Of a stretch of DNA of 44,981 nucleotides, positions 12,894 through 19,770 are shown in pieces; the first letter of the stretch is position 1; the number at the start of each line of letters is the position of its first letter. The notes below the pieces were generated by a model. The model was not told where the DNA came from. It ran no database searches and was given only the letters and a program-made list of their open reading frames with translations. A program made the translations under genes and the position numbers. The DNA comes from a virus: positions 1 through 44,981 of the IMG/VR virus record IMGVR_UViG_3300043777_000093, one strand, 5' to 3'.

Positions 12894-13426
12894 CGGATGT
12901 CTTTCTGCGGACGACGAGCCGGAACCTTGTTGACCCGCTGAGGCGTGCGTTCTATGACGCGACAATGGCGCGGTGGGCGATGGAGCCGGTGTCTGTCCGG
13001 GTGCTGAAGGACAAGGGCATACGGGAAGGGCGGCTCTTGGCCGAGCAGATGGCTTCGACCGACATCTACATCTACGCGGACGATGACGTTCTCCCGCATG
13101 GGAAGGGCTGGACTGGTTGGGGGTTGAGAGCGATGAAGCAGTGCCCGGGCTTTGCCATCTGTTCGAGCCTCAGCCTGATAGAAGGCGAGAACCGGGCCAC
13201 GGGCGAAGGCATCATCTACGATGTGGGCTGGATAGGCGCTCCGATGTGGATTAGAAGGGGAGTCATCGGCGAAGACCTGCCGGATATGACGCTTGGCTCG
13301 GAATGCGGTGTTATTGATTTTTACGTCAAGGGCAAGGGCTTCCGCTGCGGGCTAATCAACGGTCTGCGGCATCTCAACATGGGCCACGGGTTCTCGACCG
13401 ACCAGAACCAGCAGTGGGGCTTCTGA
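12881..13426 (+). CDS. Predicted GT-A glycosyltransferase (181 aa)
   Basis: A GT-A fold is suggested by STDIYIYADDDVLPHGKGW (59-77): a strand ending in an Asp-rich DXD-type motif (A66-D67-D68-D69), which binds metal and the nucleotide sugar. Downstream are LGSECGVIDFYVKGKG and a C-terminal HLNMGHGFSTDQNQQWGF. At 181 aa it is shorter than typical family 2 enzymes. The start is ATG 12,881; TTG 12,863 is an alternative. Its stop overlaps the next start (TGATG). Sugar donor and acceptor are unknown. Confidence 0.7.
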   Translation: MPAVTDVFLRTTSRNLVDPLRRAFYDATMARWAMEPVSVRVLKDKGIREGRLLAEQMASTDIYIYADDDVLPHGKGWTGWGLRAMKQCPGFAICSSLSLIEGENRATGEGIIYDVGWIGAPMWIRRGVIGEDLPDMTLGSECGVIDFYVKGKGFRCGLINGLRHLNMGHGFSTDQNQQWGF

Positions 13427-14028
13427 TGGGGATGCATATTGCCGTAAAGTCCTGCGAGGCTCATTGGGACCGCGTGTATGCCCAAAGAGGAACATGGGCT
13501 TGGGACTACCATGAACTATATTTCCCCCTCACTGGCAAGATGCTCGGCGTCCCTGACGACTATGGCCACCTACCTCACAAGACGAAAGCCATCTGTAACT
13601 ACTTCTTTGGGGACTACCTATTCCTATGTGATACGGACACCTACGTTCATGCCGAGAGGCTGATTAGCGGCCTTACAGAACCCCATGACTATGTAGGGCA
13701 CGCACTAGAGATTAACGGCATCCCCTACGCCTCTGGCGGGGCAGGGTACTGGCTGTCTCGCAAGGCTATGGACATCATCGCCAGGGAAGCCGTCCCAGAC
13801 CACTTCCCCTACGAGGATTACATGGTAGGCGCTACGCTCTACGAGCACCGCATCCCGCTCCACCACGACCCGCGCTATACCCTCGCGCTCGATAGCTGGC
13901 CCGAACCCGGCAACGACCTCATCACCAAGCACCTCTCGATGAACGGTCCCTACAAAGTCGAAATGATGTATAAGGCCCACAGGAGGGCACATGATTTACG
14001 GTGGAAAGAAAAGAGAGCAATGCGATGA
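13426..14028 (+). CDS. Fringe/GT31-like glycosyltransferase (200 aa)
   Basis: YLFLCDTDTYVHAERL (64-79) contains the DXD motif; YASGGAGYWLSRKAMDII (101-118) and FPYEDYMVGATLY (127-139) match the SGG.GY.LS and ED..VG blocks of Fringe and beta-1,3-galactosyltransferases (GT31). Such enzymes add hexoses or HexNAc to a glycan using UDP-sugars. ATG 13,426 shares a base with the preceding stop; its stop overlaps the next start. Rare in phages; probably acquired. Confidence 0.75.
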   Translation: MGMHIAVKSCEAHWDRVYAQRGTWAWDYHELYFPLTGKMLGVPDDYGHLPHKTKAICNYFFGDYLFLCDTDTYVHAERLISGLTEPHDYVGHALEINGIPYASGGAGYWLSRKAMDIIAREAVPDHFPYEDYMVGATLYEHRIPLHHDPRYTLALDSWPEPGNDLITKHLSMNGPYKVEMMYKAHRRAHDLRWKEKRAMR

Positions 14029-14801
14029 TTGTCAGCTTGGAAGGGGGGTGCGGAAACCAACTTTTTCAGGCTGCTTTTGGCCTGTCCGTCGCCAAAGCCA
14101 GAGGCGAGGAATGCTTCTTTACCCGCCACAAGCTCGAACACGACCCTAACGGCAGAGTCTATGAATTAGGCCACTTTGCCGCTGACATCAAGTTTGTCGA
14201 ACGAGAAGAGGAGCCTATCTGCTGGGACTCCTGGTACCACAACCCCGGCGTCTATGACAAAAAGTGGCAGTCCTTCGCAGGCCACTGGCAAACCGAGAAG
14301 TATTTCGATGCGCCCCTTGTCAGGCAGGCCACTAAGCTCCGCCACCCCGTCTCCATCGTGTCTTCTTTGACCGCCATTGATATCTTCCTTCAGCCTAGCG
14401 CGTTCATCCATGTTCGGCGTACCGATACTCTGAAACCAGAAGAAATCGAGTACCACGGGCGCTGCTCCGATGGCTACTATGCCAGAGCTATAGACCATAT
14501 TCGCGAGAAGGTTCCGGGCGTGCGATTCTTTGTGTTCTCGGATGACCCGTGGTGGTGCCGGGAGCATTTCTCCAAAGACTTTACTTTCGTGGACTATAAC
14601 CTAGCCAGCGCCCACGAAGACCTCTGGCTGATGTCACTTTGCAATCACGCTATCATCGCCAATTCCACCTTTTCATGGATGGGGGCTTGGCTAGGCGACC
14701 AACAAAAGGACCGTATCGTGATAGCTCCTAGCAAGTGGTTTCGCATCGGCCTGAACTATTCCGACGTGGTTCCAGATAGGTGGCTTAAATTTGATAATTA
14801 G
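14025..14801 (+). CDS. GT11 alpha-1,2-fucosyltransferase-like enzyme (258 aa)
   Basis: All main GT11 blocks are present: GGCGNQLFQAAFGLSVA (7-23), FIHVRRTDTL (127-136), the GDP-fucose-binding HXRRXD, FFVFSDDPWWC (168-178), and DLWLMSLCNHAIIANSTFSW (199-218) followed by GAWLG. These enzymes transfer fucose (or a related GDP-sugar) to O-antigen or glycoprotein glycans. The start is ATG 14,025 in an ATGA overlap. With its neighbours it forms a glycan-building cassette. Confidence 0.88.
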   Translation: MIVSLEGGCGNQLFQAAFGLSVAKARGEECFFTRHKLEHDPNGRVYELGHFAADIKFVEREEEPICWDSWYHNPGVYDKKWQSFAGHWQTEKYFDAPLVRQATKLRHPVSIVSSLTAIDIFLQPSAFIHVRRTDTLKPEEIEYHGRCSDGYYARAIDHIREKVPGVRFFVFSDDPWWCREHFSKDFTFVDYNLASAHEDLWLMSLCNHAIIANSTFSWMGAWLGDQQKDRIVIAPSKWFRIGLNYSDVVPDRWLKFDN

Positions 14802-15420
14802 AGATTCAAGCTGGCTGAATCTGCGCCGCAAGGACATTACCAGCCAGAACGGCGAGGATGGCGTCCTCGAAGCTATCTTCGACCGCATCGGCGTAAGAAC
14901 CTGGTGGTGCGTCGAAGTCGGTGCGCACGATGGCATGACCAACAGCAATACCTGGCAGTTCCGCATGAAGCATGGCTGGACCGGAGTCCTCATCGAGCAG
15001 GACAAGAACCTAATTCCCAAGCTCCAAGAGAACTCCGGCGACGATGACATCATCGTGCACGGCACGGTGGACGCAGTAAACTCCCTCGACCGCATCCTGC
15101 TCCAAACGCTGATTCCCAGGAACTTCGATTTGCTCAGCATCGACGTGGACGGCAATGACCAGGAACTCTGGCGCTCGCTCAAGCATTACAAACCCCGCGT
15201 GGTGGTTATCGAAGTGGATTCCAGCCAAGAACCGCACATGGACCACAAATCAGGAATCAAAAGCGCCGTGGCTCTGGCTAAAGCAAGAGGCTATGAACTT
15301 GCACTACACACGGGAAACGCCATCTTTGTCGAACAGCGGTATATTAAAGTTCTGAACATCAACCCTGAGAAATGGAGCGACTTGTTTGATTACAGTTGGG
15401 CGCAAAACCGAATTATGTGA
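14791..15420 (+). CDS. FkbM-type SAM methyltransferase (209 aa)
   Basis: TSQNGEDGVLEAIF (17-30) and WCVEVGAHDGMTNSNT (39-54) form the SAM-binding start typical of FkbM-like enzymes; FDLLSIDVDGNDQELW (112-127) and RVVVIEVDS continue the Rossmann core. FkbM enzymes O-methylate sugars or hydroxyl groups, which fits the glycosyltransferase neighbours. Start TTG 14,791 overlaps the previous gene by 11 nt. Methylation may cap or mask the glycan (inference). Confidence 0.8.
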   Translation: MIIRDSSWLNLRRKDITSQNGEDGVLEAIFDRIGVRTWWCVEVGAHDGMTNSNTWQFRMKHGWTGVLIEQDKNLIPKLQENSGDDDIIVHGTVDAVNSLDRILLQTLIPRNFDLLSIDVDGNDQELWRSLKHYKPRVVVIEVDSSQEPHMDHKSGIKSAVALAKARGYELALHTGNAIFVEQRYIKVLNINPEKWSDLFDYSWAQNRIM

Positions 15421-15988
15421 ACTGGCCGAAAAGCACGGTACGGACAAGTGGTTCTACTACACCGCTTTTTACCACGACTTGCTGAAGGACCGCCGCGAGA
15501 AGGTAAAGCGGGTGCTGGAACTAGGAATCGGCTCTCCGGCCACGATGCTTGATTCCCTTTCCCGTGCTGGCATCGCCGAATACAAGACCGGAGCGAGCCT
15601 ATTTCTTTGGCGGGAATACTTCCCAAACGCTGAAATCATCGGTCTGGACATTGACCGCTCGACATTCGTCCATTCATGTGGGATTCGTTGCTTTTATTGC
15701 GACCAGCGCGACCCTATGAGCTATCCGCTGGCGGTTCTTGGCCAGTCTTTCGACTTCATCGTGGACGATGCCATGCACGAAAAAGAGCCACAACTGACAG
15801 CGGTAAAGACACTTATGCCGAATCTCGCGCCAGACGGGATTTACATTATCGAAGACGTAGGCTATCTCGGCCATGAAGCGCGGCGCGAATTCCTCGAAGA
15901 AATTCCTTATCCTTCGCAACTGGTGGAGTTCCACAATCCCCGGCTAGGTCCGCACATCGCCGCTTGCATCGTGGTCCGCCATGAGTAG
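15386..15988 (+). CDS. TylF/TcmP-like SAM methyltransferase (200 aa)
   Basis: The order CELAEKHGTDK (11-21), RVLELGIGSP (42-51), GASLFLWREYFPNAEIIGLD (69-88) and FDFIVDDAMHEKEPQL (122-137) matches sugar O-methyltransferases of the macrocin/tetracenomycin-rhamnose group. LELGIG binds SAM and the DD..H site suggests metal. TTG 15,386 overlaps the FkbM gene by 35 nt. It probably O-methylates a hexose made or added by the neighbouring enzymes. Confidence 0.8.
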   Translation: MITVGRKTELCELAEKHGTDKWFYYTAFYHDLLKDRREKVKRVLELGIGSPATMLDSLSRAGIAEYKTGASLFLWREYFPNAEIIGLDIDRSTFVHSCGIRCFYCDQRDPMSYPLAVLGQSFDFIVDDAMHEKEPQLTAVKTLMPNLAPDGIYIIEDVGYLGHEARREFLEEIPYPSQLVEFHNPRLGPHIAACIVVRHE

Positions 15989-16664
15989 GGATTTGATAAT
16001 TGGGGCCGCGATGGGCTATACCGATGAACAACTCAAGCCATTCGTCAACTCCCTGAAACGCACAGGCTACGACGGAGACTTGGTGCTCATCCGCCAGAAT
16101 CCCTACGCGGTGCATTCGATTCTCTCCCGCTTCGACCTCATCCCGCGCTATATCACCTATCACCGCTGGGTCATCGCCATCGACACGTCGGACGTGGTTT
16201 TCCAGTCAAACCCAATAGATTGGCTCAATCAAAATGCCGCAGGCCATGAACTTGTGGTGGTCAGCGAAGGCACTACATTCGAGCAAAGCGAAGGCAACAA
16301 ACGAAATATGATGGAAGCGTTCCCTGGATATTGGGAACAGATGAGAACGAGAGAAGTATTCAATGCCGGAGTCATCGCGGGGAAAGCCAGAACTGTAAAA
16401 GACCTCTCGGAGCAAATCTACATGCTCTGCTTGCAGGACCATCGCGTGAACGGCGCTCCCGTCAAGAAACTCGAATGGTTCGAGATGATAAGCGACCAAT
16501 CGGCGCTGAATATCCTGCTCGATACCATCCCTTGCGTGCTCCGCGCCAACGCCGCTTCCGGCTTCGTCCACAACTATTCCCACCCCGGCAACGGGGAGCA
16601 CTGTGCTATCCTCCATCAGTATCTCTACACGCGCGGAGACGAAATCCGCGCAAAGTACGCCTGA
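15981..16664 (+). CDS. Glycosyltransferase-like protein (227 aa)
   Basis: RDLIIGAAMGYTDEQLKPFV opens a Rossmann-like half; RWVIAIDTSDVVFQSNPIDW (62-81) has a DXSD motif in the place of the DXD of GT-A enzymes; EVFNAGVIAGKA and SDQSALNILL recall the acceptor/donor segments of family 8-like or uncharacterised transferases. ATG 15,981 overlaps the previous stop by 8 nt. It closes the cassette. Substrate unknown. Confidence 0.65.
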   Translation: MSRDLIIGAAMGYTDEQLKPFVNSLKRTGYDGDLVLIRQNPYAVHSILSRFDLIPRYITYHRWVIAIDTSDVVFQSNPIDWLNQNAAGHELVVVSEGTTFEQSEGNKRNMMEAFPGYWEQMRTREVFNAGVIAGKARTVKDLSEQIYMLCLQDHRVNGAPVKKLEWFEMISDQSALNILLDTIPCVLRANAASGFVHNYSHPGNGEHCAILHQYLYTRGDEIRAKYA

Positions 16665-16675
16665 TTGGAGGCTTT

Positions 16676-16888
16676 ATGGCCCTCATCGCCTGGATTGACT
16701 TCATGAATCAGAAGAACGCGGGAACGTGGAACGCCAAGACCATTGCGATTCCCGTGGCTTCAAACACCGGAATTGCCTGCCCCAACTGCGGCACGGAACT
16801 GCAATCCACTTTCTCTCCGCTCGAAGGGCAAGACCCGCCGCAATATACCTTCACCGGCGATTATGCATTTCACACAGAAAGGCGGTAA
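16676..16888 (+). CDS. Small protein with CPNCG knuckle (70 aa)
   Basis: GGAGG stands 6 nt before ATG 16,676. MALIAWIDFMNQKNAGTWNA is followed by GIACPNCGTELQ, a single Cys-X2-Cys knuckle, and a beta-rich C-terminus. It follows the last glycosyltransferase by 11 nt and is probably in the same transcript. Convergent with the leftward gene at 16,921. Unknown function. Confidence 0.65.
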   Translation: MALIAWIDFMNQKNAGTWNAKTIAIPVASNTGIACPNCGTELQSTFSPLEGQDPPQYTFTGDYAFHTERR

Positions 16889-16920
16889 GATGAAACTCCG
16901 TGACAGGGCAGCAGTAAAAA

Positions 16921-17199
16921 CTAATTGGGTGGTTTGTTTGCCGTCGAGGCCGGGGGAGCTGGAGCGGGTGGCTGTTGGGGCAATATGCCCATGCTTTGGA
17001 GTAGTGCAAACGTATTCTTCGCCGCGCCTCTCCAATGAAAGCGGCAGTTCTCGAAAGCCGTATTTGCCCATTCCGAATCTCCGCCGGAATAGAAAAGGTC
17101 GCAATTCTTCAAGCGGCAACGGATGAACACAACGTCATCTAGAACGAAGCTCTGATCGTTAAGAGTTTTGTCCTCGTATACTTTTATTTCGTTTCTCAT
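16921..17199 (-). CDS. Pentapeptide-repeat-like small protein (92 aa)
   Basis: ATG 17,199 follows GGAG; a GTG at 17,211 is less likely. The N-terminal 55 residues alternate FVLDDVVFIRCRLKNCDLFY and FENCRFHW in a way that suggests a few turns of a pentapeptide-like beta helix. A proline/alanine tail follows (PQQPPAPAPPAST). Related small proteins sit next to accessory genes in many bacteria. It is the last gene of the leftward cargo block. Confidence 0.65.
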   Translation of the reverse strand: MRNEIKVYEDKTLNDQSFVLDDVVFIRCRLKNCDLFYSGGDSEWANTAFENCRFHWRGAAKNTFALLQSMGILPQQPPAPAPPASTANKPPN

Positions 17200-17220
17200 G
17201 CGGATCTCCACATAAGGCGG

Positions 17221-17272
17221 ATTTCCAAATTGGAAATTTTATCAAAATGGGAAAAAGTGTAACGGTGTAACG
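17221..17272. promoter_or_regulatory. Operator-like palindrome and tandem 8-mer upstream of the pentapeptide-like gene
   Basis: ATTTCCAA-A-TTGGAAAT (17221-17237) is a perfect 8-bp dyad around one base. Next to it on the minus strand are GATAAAAT, a likely -10, and at 17257-17272 two tandem copies of GTGTAACG. This 85-nt gap separates the DUF3467 gene from the pentapeptide-like gene and could hold a repressible promoter for the latter. Confidence 0.45.
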
Positions 17273-17284
17273 CTCAAAACGGGC

Positions 17285-17632
17285 TTATTTCTTTATAAGG
17301 GATTGCAGCGCTGCGGTAACTTGTTCCTGGGTCTTTACAGGCCGAAGCTGCCCAAAGACCTCCTCATACTTAGCTACGGATGCGAGAATAGCATCTCCTA
17401 CACTCTTCGCAAACTCAGGGCTCATGACGACGGACAATTTAGGAGATACTAGCGACTCCGATTTGTCCACTGTCCCATGAGCATCAGGATTGATTATGAT
17501 TGTCTTGGGACTCATCTCCGCGAGATAGAGCCTCAGATCACTAAAGGAAACCGTAACATTCGCAATATTACAGTAAATCGTTGGTACGCCTTCTGAACCG
17601 TAAGATACGTTTGGGGATTTTTCGTTTTCCAT
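17285..17632 (-). CDS. DUF3467 family protein (115 aa)
   Basis: The order TIYCNIANVTVSFSDLRLYL (18-37), then KLSVVMSPEFAKSVGDAIL and KYEEVFGQL matches DUF3467: a small beta domain followed by a MSP..AK helix and YE..FG. The family is widespread in bacteria and has no known activity. AGGAG precedes ATG 17,632. It follows the XRE antitoxin gene by 11 nt, so it probably shares the toxin-antitoxin transcript. Confidence 0.75.
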   Translation of the reverse strand: MENEKSPNVSYGSEGVPTIYCNIANVTVSFSDLRLYLAEMSPKTIIINPDAHGTVDKSESLVSPKLSVVMSPEFAKSVGDAILASVAKYEEVFGQLRPVKTQEQVTAALQSLIKK

Positions 17633-17643
17633 TGTTTGTTCTC

Positions 17644-18321
17644 CTATTGCCGTAGAGCGACCTGAGAGGATGCTGTTCCAGAATTGCCCAGGTAGGTCAA
17701 CAGATCGGCAGGCTCAGGAGCAGAGATGTATCCTTGCGTGGATTTTTGGATTATCTGATCGAGCAAACCACGGTGCGTTATGGCACTGACATTGACTGTC
17801 AATAGATTTGCGTCTGCTGGGACCGTGATAGTATGTGCAGGAAATACAGGCAAAGGCGAAAGAACGCCGGATTCTTTTTCTTCATCATAGCTGGGGACTG
17901 CGAGAGATGCGCTGGAAAGCCCGTTGTCTACAAATGGCGTGCCACTAATCCAGTTAATGAGTTGGCTGAACGGGACAAATCTTACGATCAACGCAACATC
18001 GAATGCTGCTGCCAGCCTTTTTAGGGTGGTGATTGTAGCCCTGCCATATTCGGGAGATTCCAAACGGTGGATTGCATTCTGATTCATTCCCACCATCGCA
18101 CCTAGTTCCGTTTGGCTTAGCTCTTTCTGCTCCCTCATCTCTCGAACCTGAAATGCGTATCCCTTGTCCACATGGGAGGATACAAAACGCTCTCGCGCCT
18201 CTTTGCTGCGACTTAGCCGCCTAATCAGGCTCGCTCTCGAATTTAAATTGGTGGGTTGTTGCTTCGCGTCGCCGAAGTTTTCCAAGATTATCCTTTGCGA
18301 TCCCTTTCCCGTGAGTATCAT
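17644..18321 (-). CDS. XRE-family antitoxin/regulator (225 aa)
   Basis: Residues 56-115 are an XRE helix-turn-helix: AFQVREMREQKELSQTELGA, MVGMNQNAIHRLESPEYGRA and TLKRLAAAFDVALIVRFVPF. The preamble RRLSRSKEARERFV is typical of this antitoxin-like group. The C-terminal 100 residues are of unknown role and could bind the toxin or a ligand. AAGGTGAAGA precedes ATG 18,321. The start lies inside the toxin gene, with a 101-nt overlap in another frame. Confidence 0.75.
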   Translation of the reverse strand: MILTGKGSQRIILENFGDAKQQPTNLNSRASLIRRLSRSKEARERFVSSHVDKGYAFQVREMREQKELSQTELGAMVGMNQNAIHRLESPEYGRATITTLKRLAAAFDVALIVRFVPFSQLINWISGTPFVDNGLSSASLAVPSYDEEKESGVLSPLPVFPAHTITVPADANLLTVNVSAITHRGLLDQIIQKSTQGYISAPEPADLLTYLGNSGTASSQVALRQ

Positions 18322-18631
18322 TCTTCACCTTCTTGTCGGTTCCATGCAAAAACGTATATGATTGCTGGGTACCTTCCGGCCAAAAGCACCCGTATATTCG
18401 GTATGTGATACTTTCGGCCTTGAATCGAACCTCCGAAATACCTTCCTCAAGGGGACTGAACCGGGGACGTTTCCATTCAATGATTGAAGCGTGCTGTAAA
18501 TACCCGAGTGTGTCACGAGCCTCATCTTGAGCTATGTCCGGCAGGCCATCAAACCAGTCTTGAACAAGGCGGTTTTTTAGAGCCGTCTCGAAGCCCAGAA
18601 ATGTCCAATTCCAGACTTTGCGCTCTTTCAT
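18221..18631 (-). CDS. RelE/HigB-like toxin (136 aa)
   Basis: The middle (IEWKRPRFSPLEEGISEVRF, then TYRIYGCFWPEGTQQSYTFL, HGTDKKVKN) follows the beta-sheet core of phage-type RelE/HigB toxins (DUF891/Gp49-like), with basic residues that cleave or contact mRNA on the ribosome. ATG 18,631 is preferred over TTG 18,643. TTGACG and TATTTT lie just upstream on the minus strand, leaving almost no leader. Toxin-first order is typical of HigBA. The C-terminal 33 residues overlap the antitoxin gene. Confidence 0.7.
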   Translation of the reverse strand: MKERKVWNWTFLGFETALKNRLVQDWFDGLPDIAQDEARDTLGYLQHASIIEWKRPRFSPLEEGISEVRFKAESITYRIYGCFWPEGTQQSYTFLHGTDKKVKNDTHGKGIAKDNLGKLRRREATTHQFKFESEPD

Positions 18632-18647
18632 AAAATACCACAAAAAA

Positions 18648-18708
18648 GATGTACGTCAATAAAGATGTTGGCCGCAATATGGAGTGTATATCAATTTTGA
18701 TGTACAAT
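18648..18708. promoter_or_regulatory. Toxin-antitoxin operator-like dyad and tRNA promoter
   Basis: GTATATCAA-TT-TTGATGTAC (18686-18705) is a 9-bp dyad with one mismatch, and the half-site GATGTAC recurs at 18648-18654 near the toxin start: a plausible operator for the XRE protein. TACAAT (18703-18708) matches the -10 consensus at five of six positions and ends 8 nt before the tRNA, so the same dyad could control tRNA expression. Confidence 0.45.
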
Positions 18709-18716
18709 GCGATGAT

Positions 18717-18811
18717 GGGGCCGTGGCAGAGCGGTCTAATGCGCCGGATTTATAATCCGGTGAAACGTGTTAGCGCACGTTCCGAAGGTCCGAATCCTTC
18801 CGGCCCCGCCA
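18717..18811 (+). tRNA. Class II tRNA, anticodon UAU, with encoded CCA
   Basis: A full cloverleaf folds: acceptor GGGGCCG/CGGCCCC, 3-bp D stem GCA/TGC, anticodon stem CCGGA/TCCGG around the 7-nt loop TTTATAA, a long variable arm with AACGTG/CACGTT, T arm GAAGG/CCTTC, discriminator G and CCA. The anticodon (18751-18753) is TAT, which reads AUA (Ile). The long arm is normally found only in Leu, Ser and bacterial Tyr tRNAs, and G73 with a long arm is the Ser pattern, so the amino acid it carries is uncertain. Confidence 0.85.
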
Positions 18812-18832
18812 GTATGGTATCATGCACTTGGA

Positions 18833-18961
18833 ATGAAAGTAGAAAAAGAGAAATTCGATTCTCTGTTAGGGAAGCTCCTCAAGGCAAAACCTGAGCCGCG
18901 CAAGAGCATAAAAGTCAGCAAAAAGAAGCCGCCCAAGGTAATAGTACCTTCCTCCGAATAG
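18833..18961 (+). CDS. Small basic protein (42 aa)
   Basis: MKVEKEKFDSLLGKLLKAKP begins a helix, followed by a lysine-rich tail (RKSIKVSKKKPPKVIVPSSE). It lies 21 nt after the tRNA. There is no clear ribosome site. The FD.LLGKLLK pattern resembles small hypothetical proteins of soil bacteria (from memory, unverified). Possibly nucleic-acid or membrane-surface binding. Confidence 0.55.
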   Translation: MKVEKEKFDSLLGKLLKAKPEPRKSIKVSKKKPPKVIVPSSE

Positions 18962-19082
18962 TATAAAAAAAGTATCGTCGCGGTGAACTTCGGCATCTCA
19001 TTCAACGTCTATAAGAGTGTGAGGGAGGATCGTCAAAAGAACTTGACTTTTGCGGCAATGGTGTTCAGACTCTGGCCGCAAA

Positions 19083-19493
19083 ATGAATCCCAGCGCAAGT
19101 CTATTAACCAATCCGTACTTTATAGCGATTATTTCCCCCACGGCGTTACTTTTTTTGGGAACCTTGGGAAAGGGAATAATCAAGGGCTTTAGCTGGGAAA
19201 TATTCTACTTGGGTTTTGATGCCTCGCTCTCTGCGGTGTACGCAGGAATGGTGTACCTTTATGATGTAGCACGAACCCCGGTGCTTAGAAGTGAGAACAA
19301 GTTAGAGCTTGTAGCCGGGTTCCTAATTGGGTCATTTGTACTCTTTTTTGTGGTAGTGATGTGCCATCAGATATGGGAAAAAGACGAAAAAAGGGACAAA
19401 AAACTCGCGCAATTCCTTGTTCTTGGGGTACTTGCGAACTTCATCGGATTTGGCCTCCTTGTGGCATTCGTATTGCTCGTTAAGGGGGTGTAG
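19083..19493 (+). CDS. Multi-span membrane protein (136 aa)
   Basis: Four hydrophobic segments are visible: around NPYFIAIISPTALLFLGTLG, the segment after KGFSWEIFY, ELVAGFLIGSFVLFFVVVM and FLVLGVLANFIGFGLLVAFV, with a charged loop EKDEKRDKK between the last two. ATG 19,083 is chosen over a TTG at 19,050. Codon use is more A/T-rich than in the structural genes, hinting at separate origin. Function unknown; a membrane exclusion factor is possible. Confidence 0.65.
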   Translation: MNPSASLLTNPYFIAIISPTALLFLGTLGKGIIKGFSWEIFYLGFDASLSAVYAGMVYLYDVARTPVLRSENKLELVAGFLIGSFVLFFVVVMCHQIWEKDEKRDKKLAQFLVLGVLANFIGFGLLVAFVLLVKGV

Positions 19494-19506
19494 CAGAGGT
19501 GTACTT

Positions 19507-19770
19507 ATGGCGAAGCGTAAAGTTTTCCCTTGGTTTAGAGTTTTCACATTTCCGACATTGATCGCTGGCGTAGGGCTGACTATTGCAGCAGCGGGGGTGT
19601 CCTCTCCTACGCTTATGTTCACGGCCGCAGCCTTGAGTGCAGCTGGCCTTATCTCCATATTCGTAGGACGATATCTAATGAACGACCCGGACCCGCCTAT
19701 TGTTCATCGGGTAGACGACGTAGTGACGCAAACTCCTAAGCCTGAACATGCTGCCATCGCTCACCGCTGA
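19507..19770 (+). CDS. Two-span membrane protein (87 aa)
   Basis: GAGGTG precedes ATG 19,507. After a basic start (MAKRKVFPWFR) come two hydrophobic helices (FPTLIAGVGLTIAAAGV and FTAAALSAAGLISIFVG) and a polar tail. It follows the larger membrane protein by 13 nt and may act with it. Its stop ends one base before the transposase stop, so the two genes converge. Confidence 0.6.
   Translation: MAKRKVFPWFRVFTFPTLIAGVGLTIAAAGVSSPTLMFTAAALSAAGLISIFVGRYLMNDPDPPIVHRVDDVVTQTPKPEHAAIAHR

Noticed and set aside
16331-16888. A 185-residue frame running into the CPNCG gene
   Set aside because: Its first two thirds are antiframe to the glycosyltransferase gene; GGAGG supports ATG 16,676 instead.
18983-19192. 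A 69-residue frame from GTG 18,983
   Set aside because: It overlaps the membrane protein gene at 19,083 in another frame and its sequence lacks any fold-like pattern.
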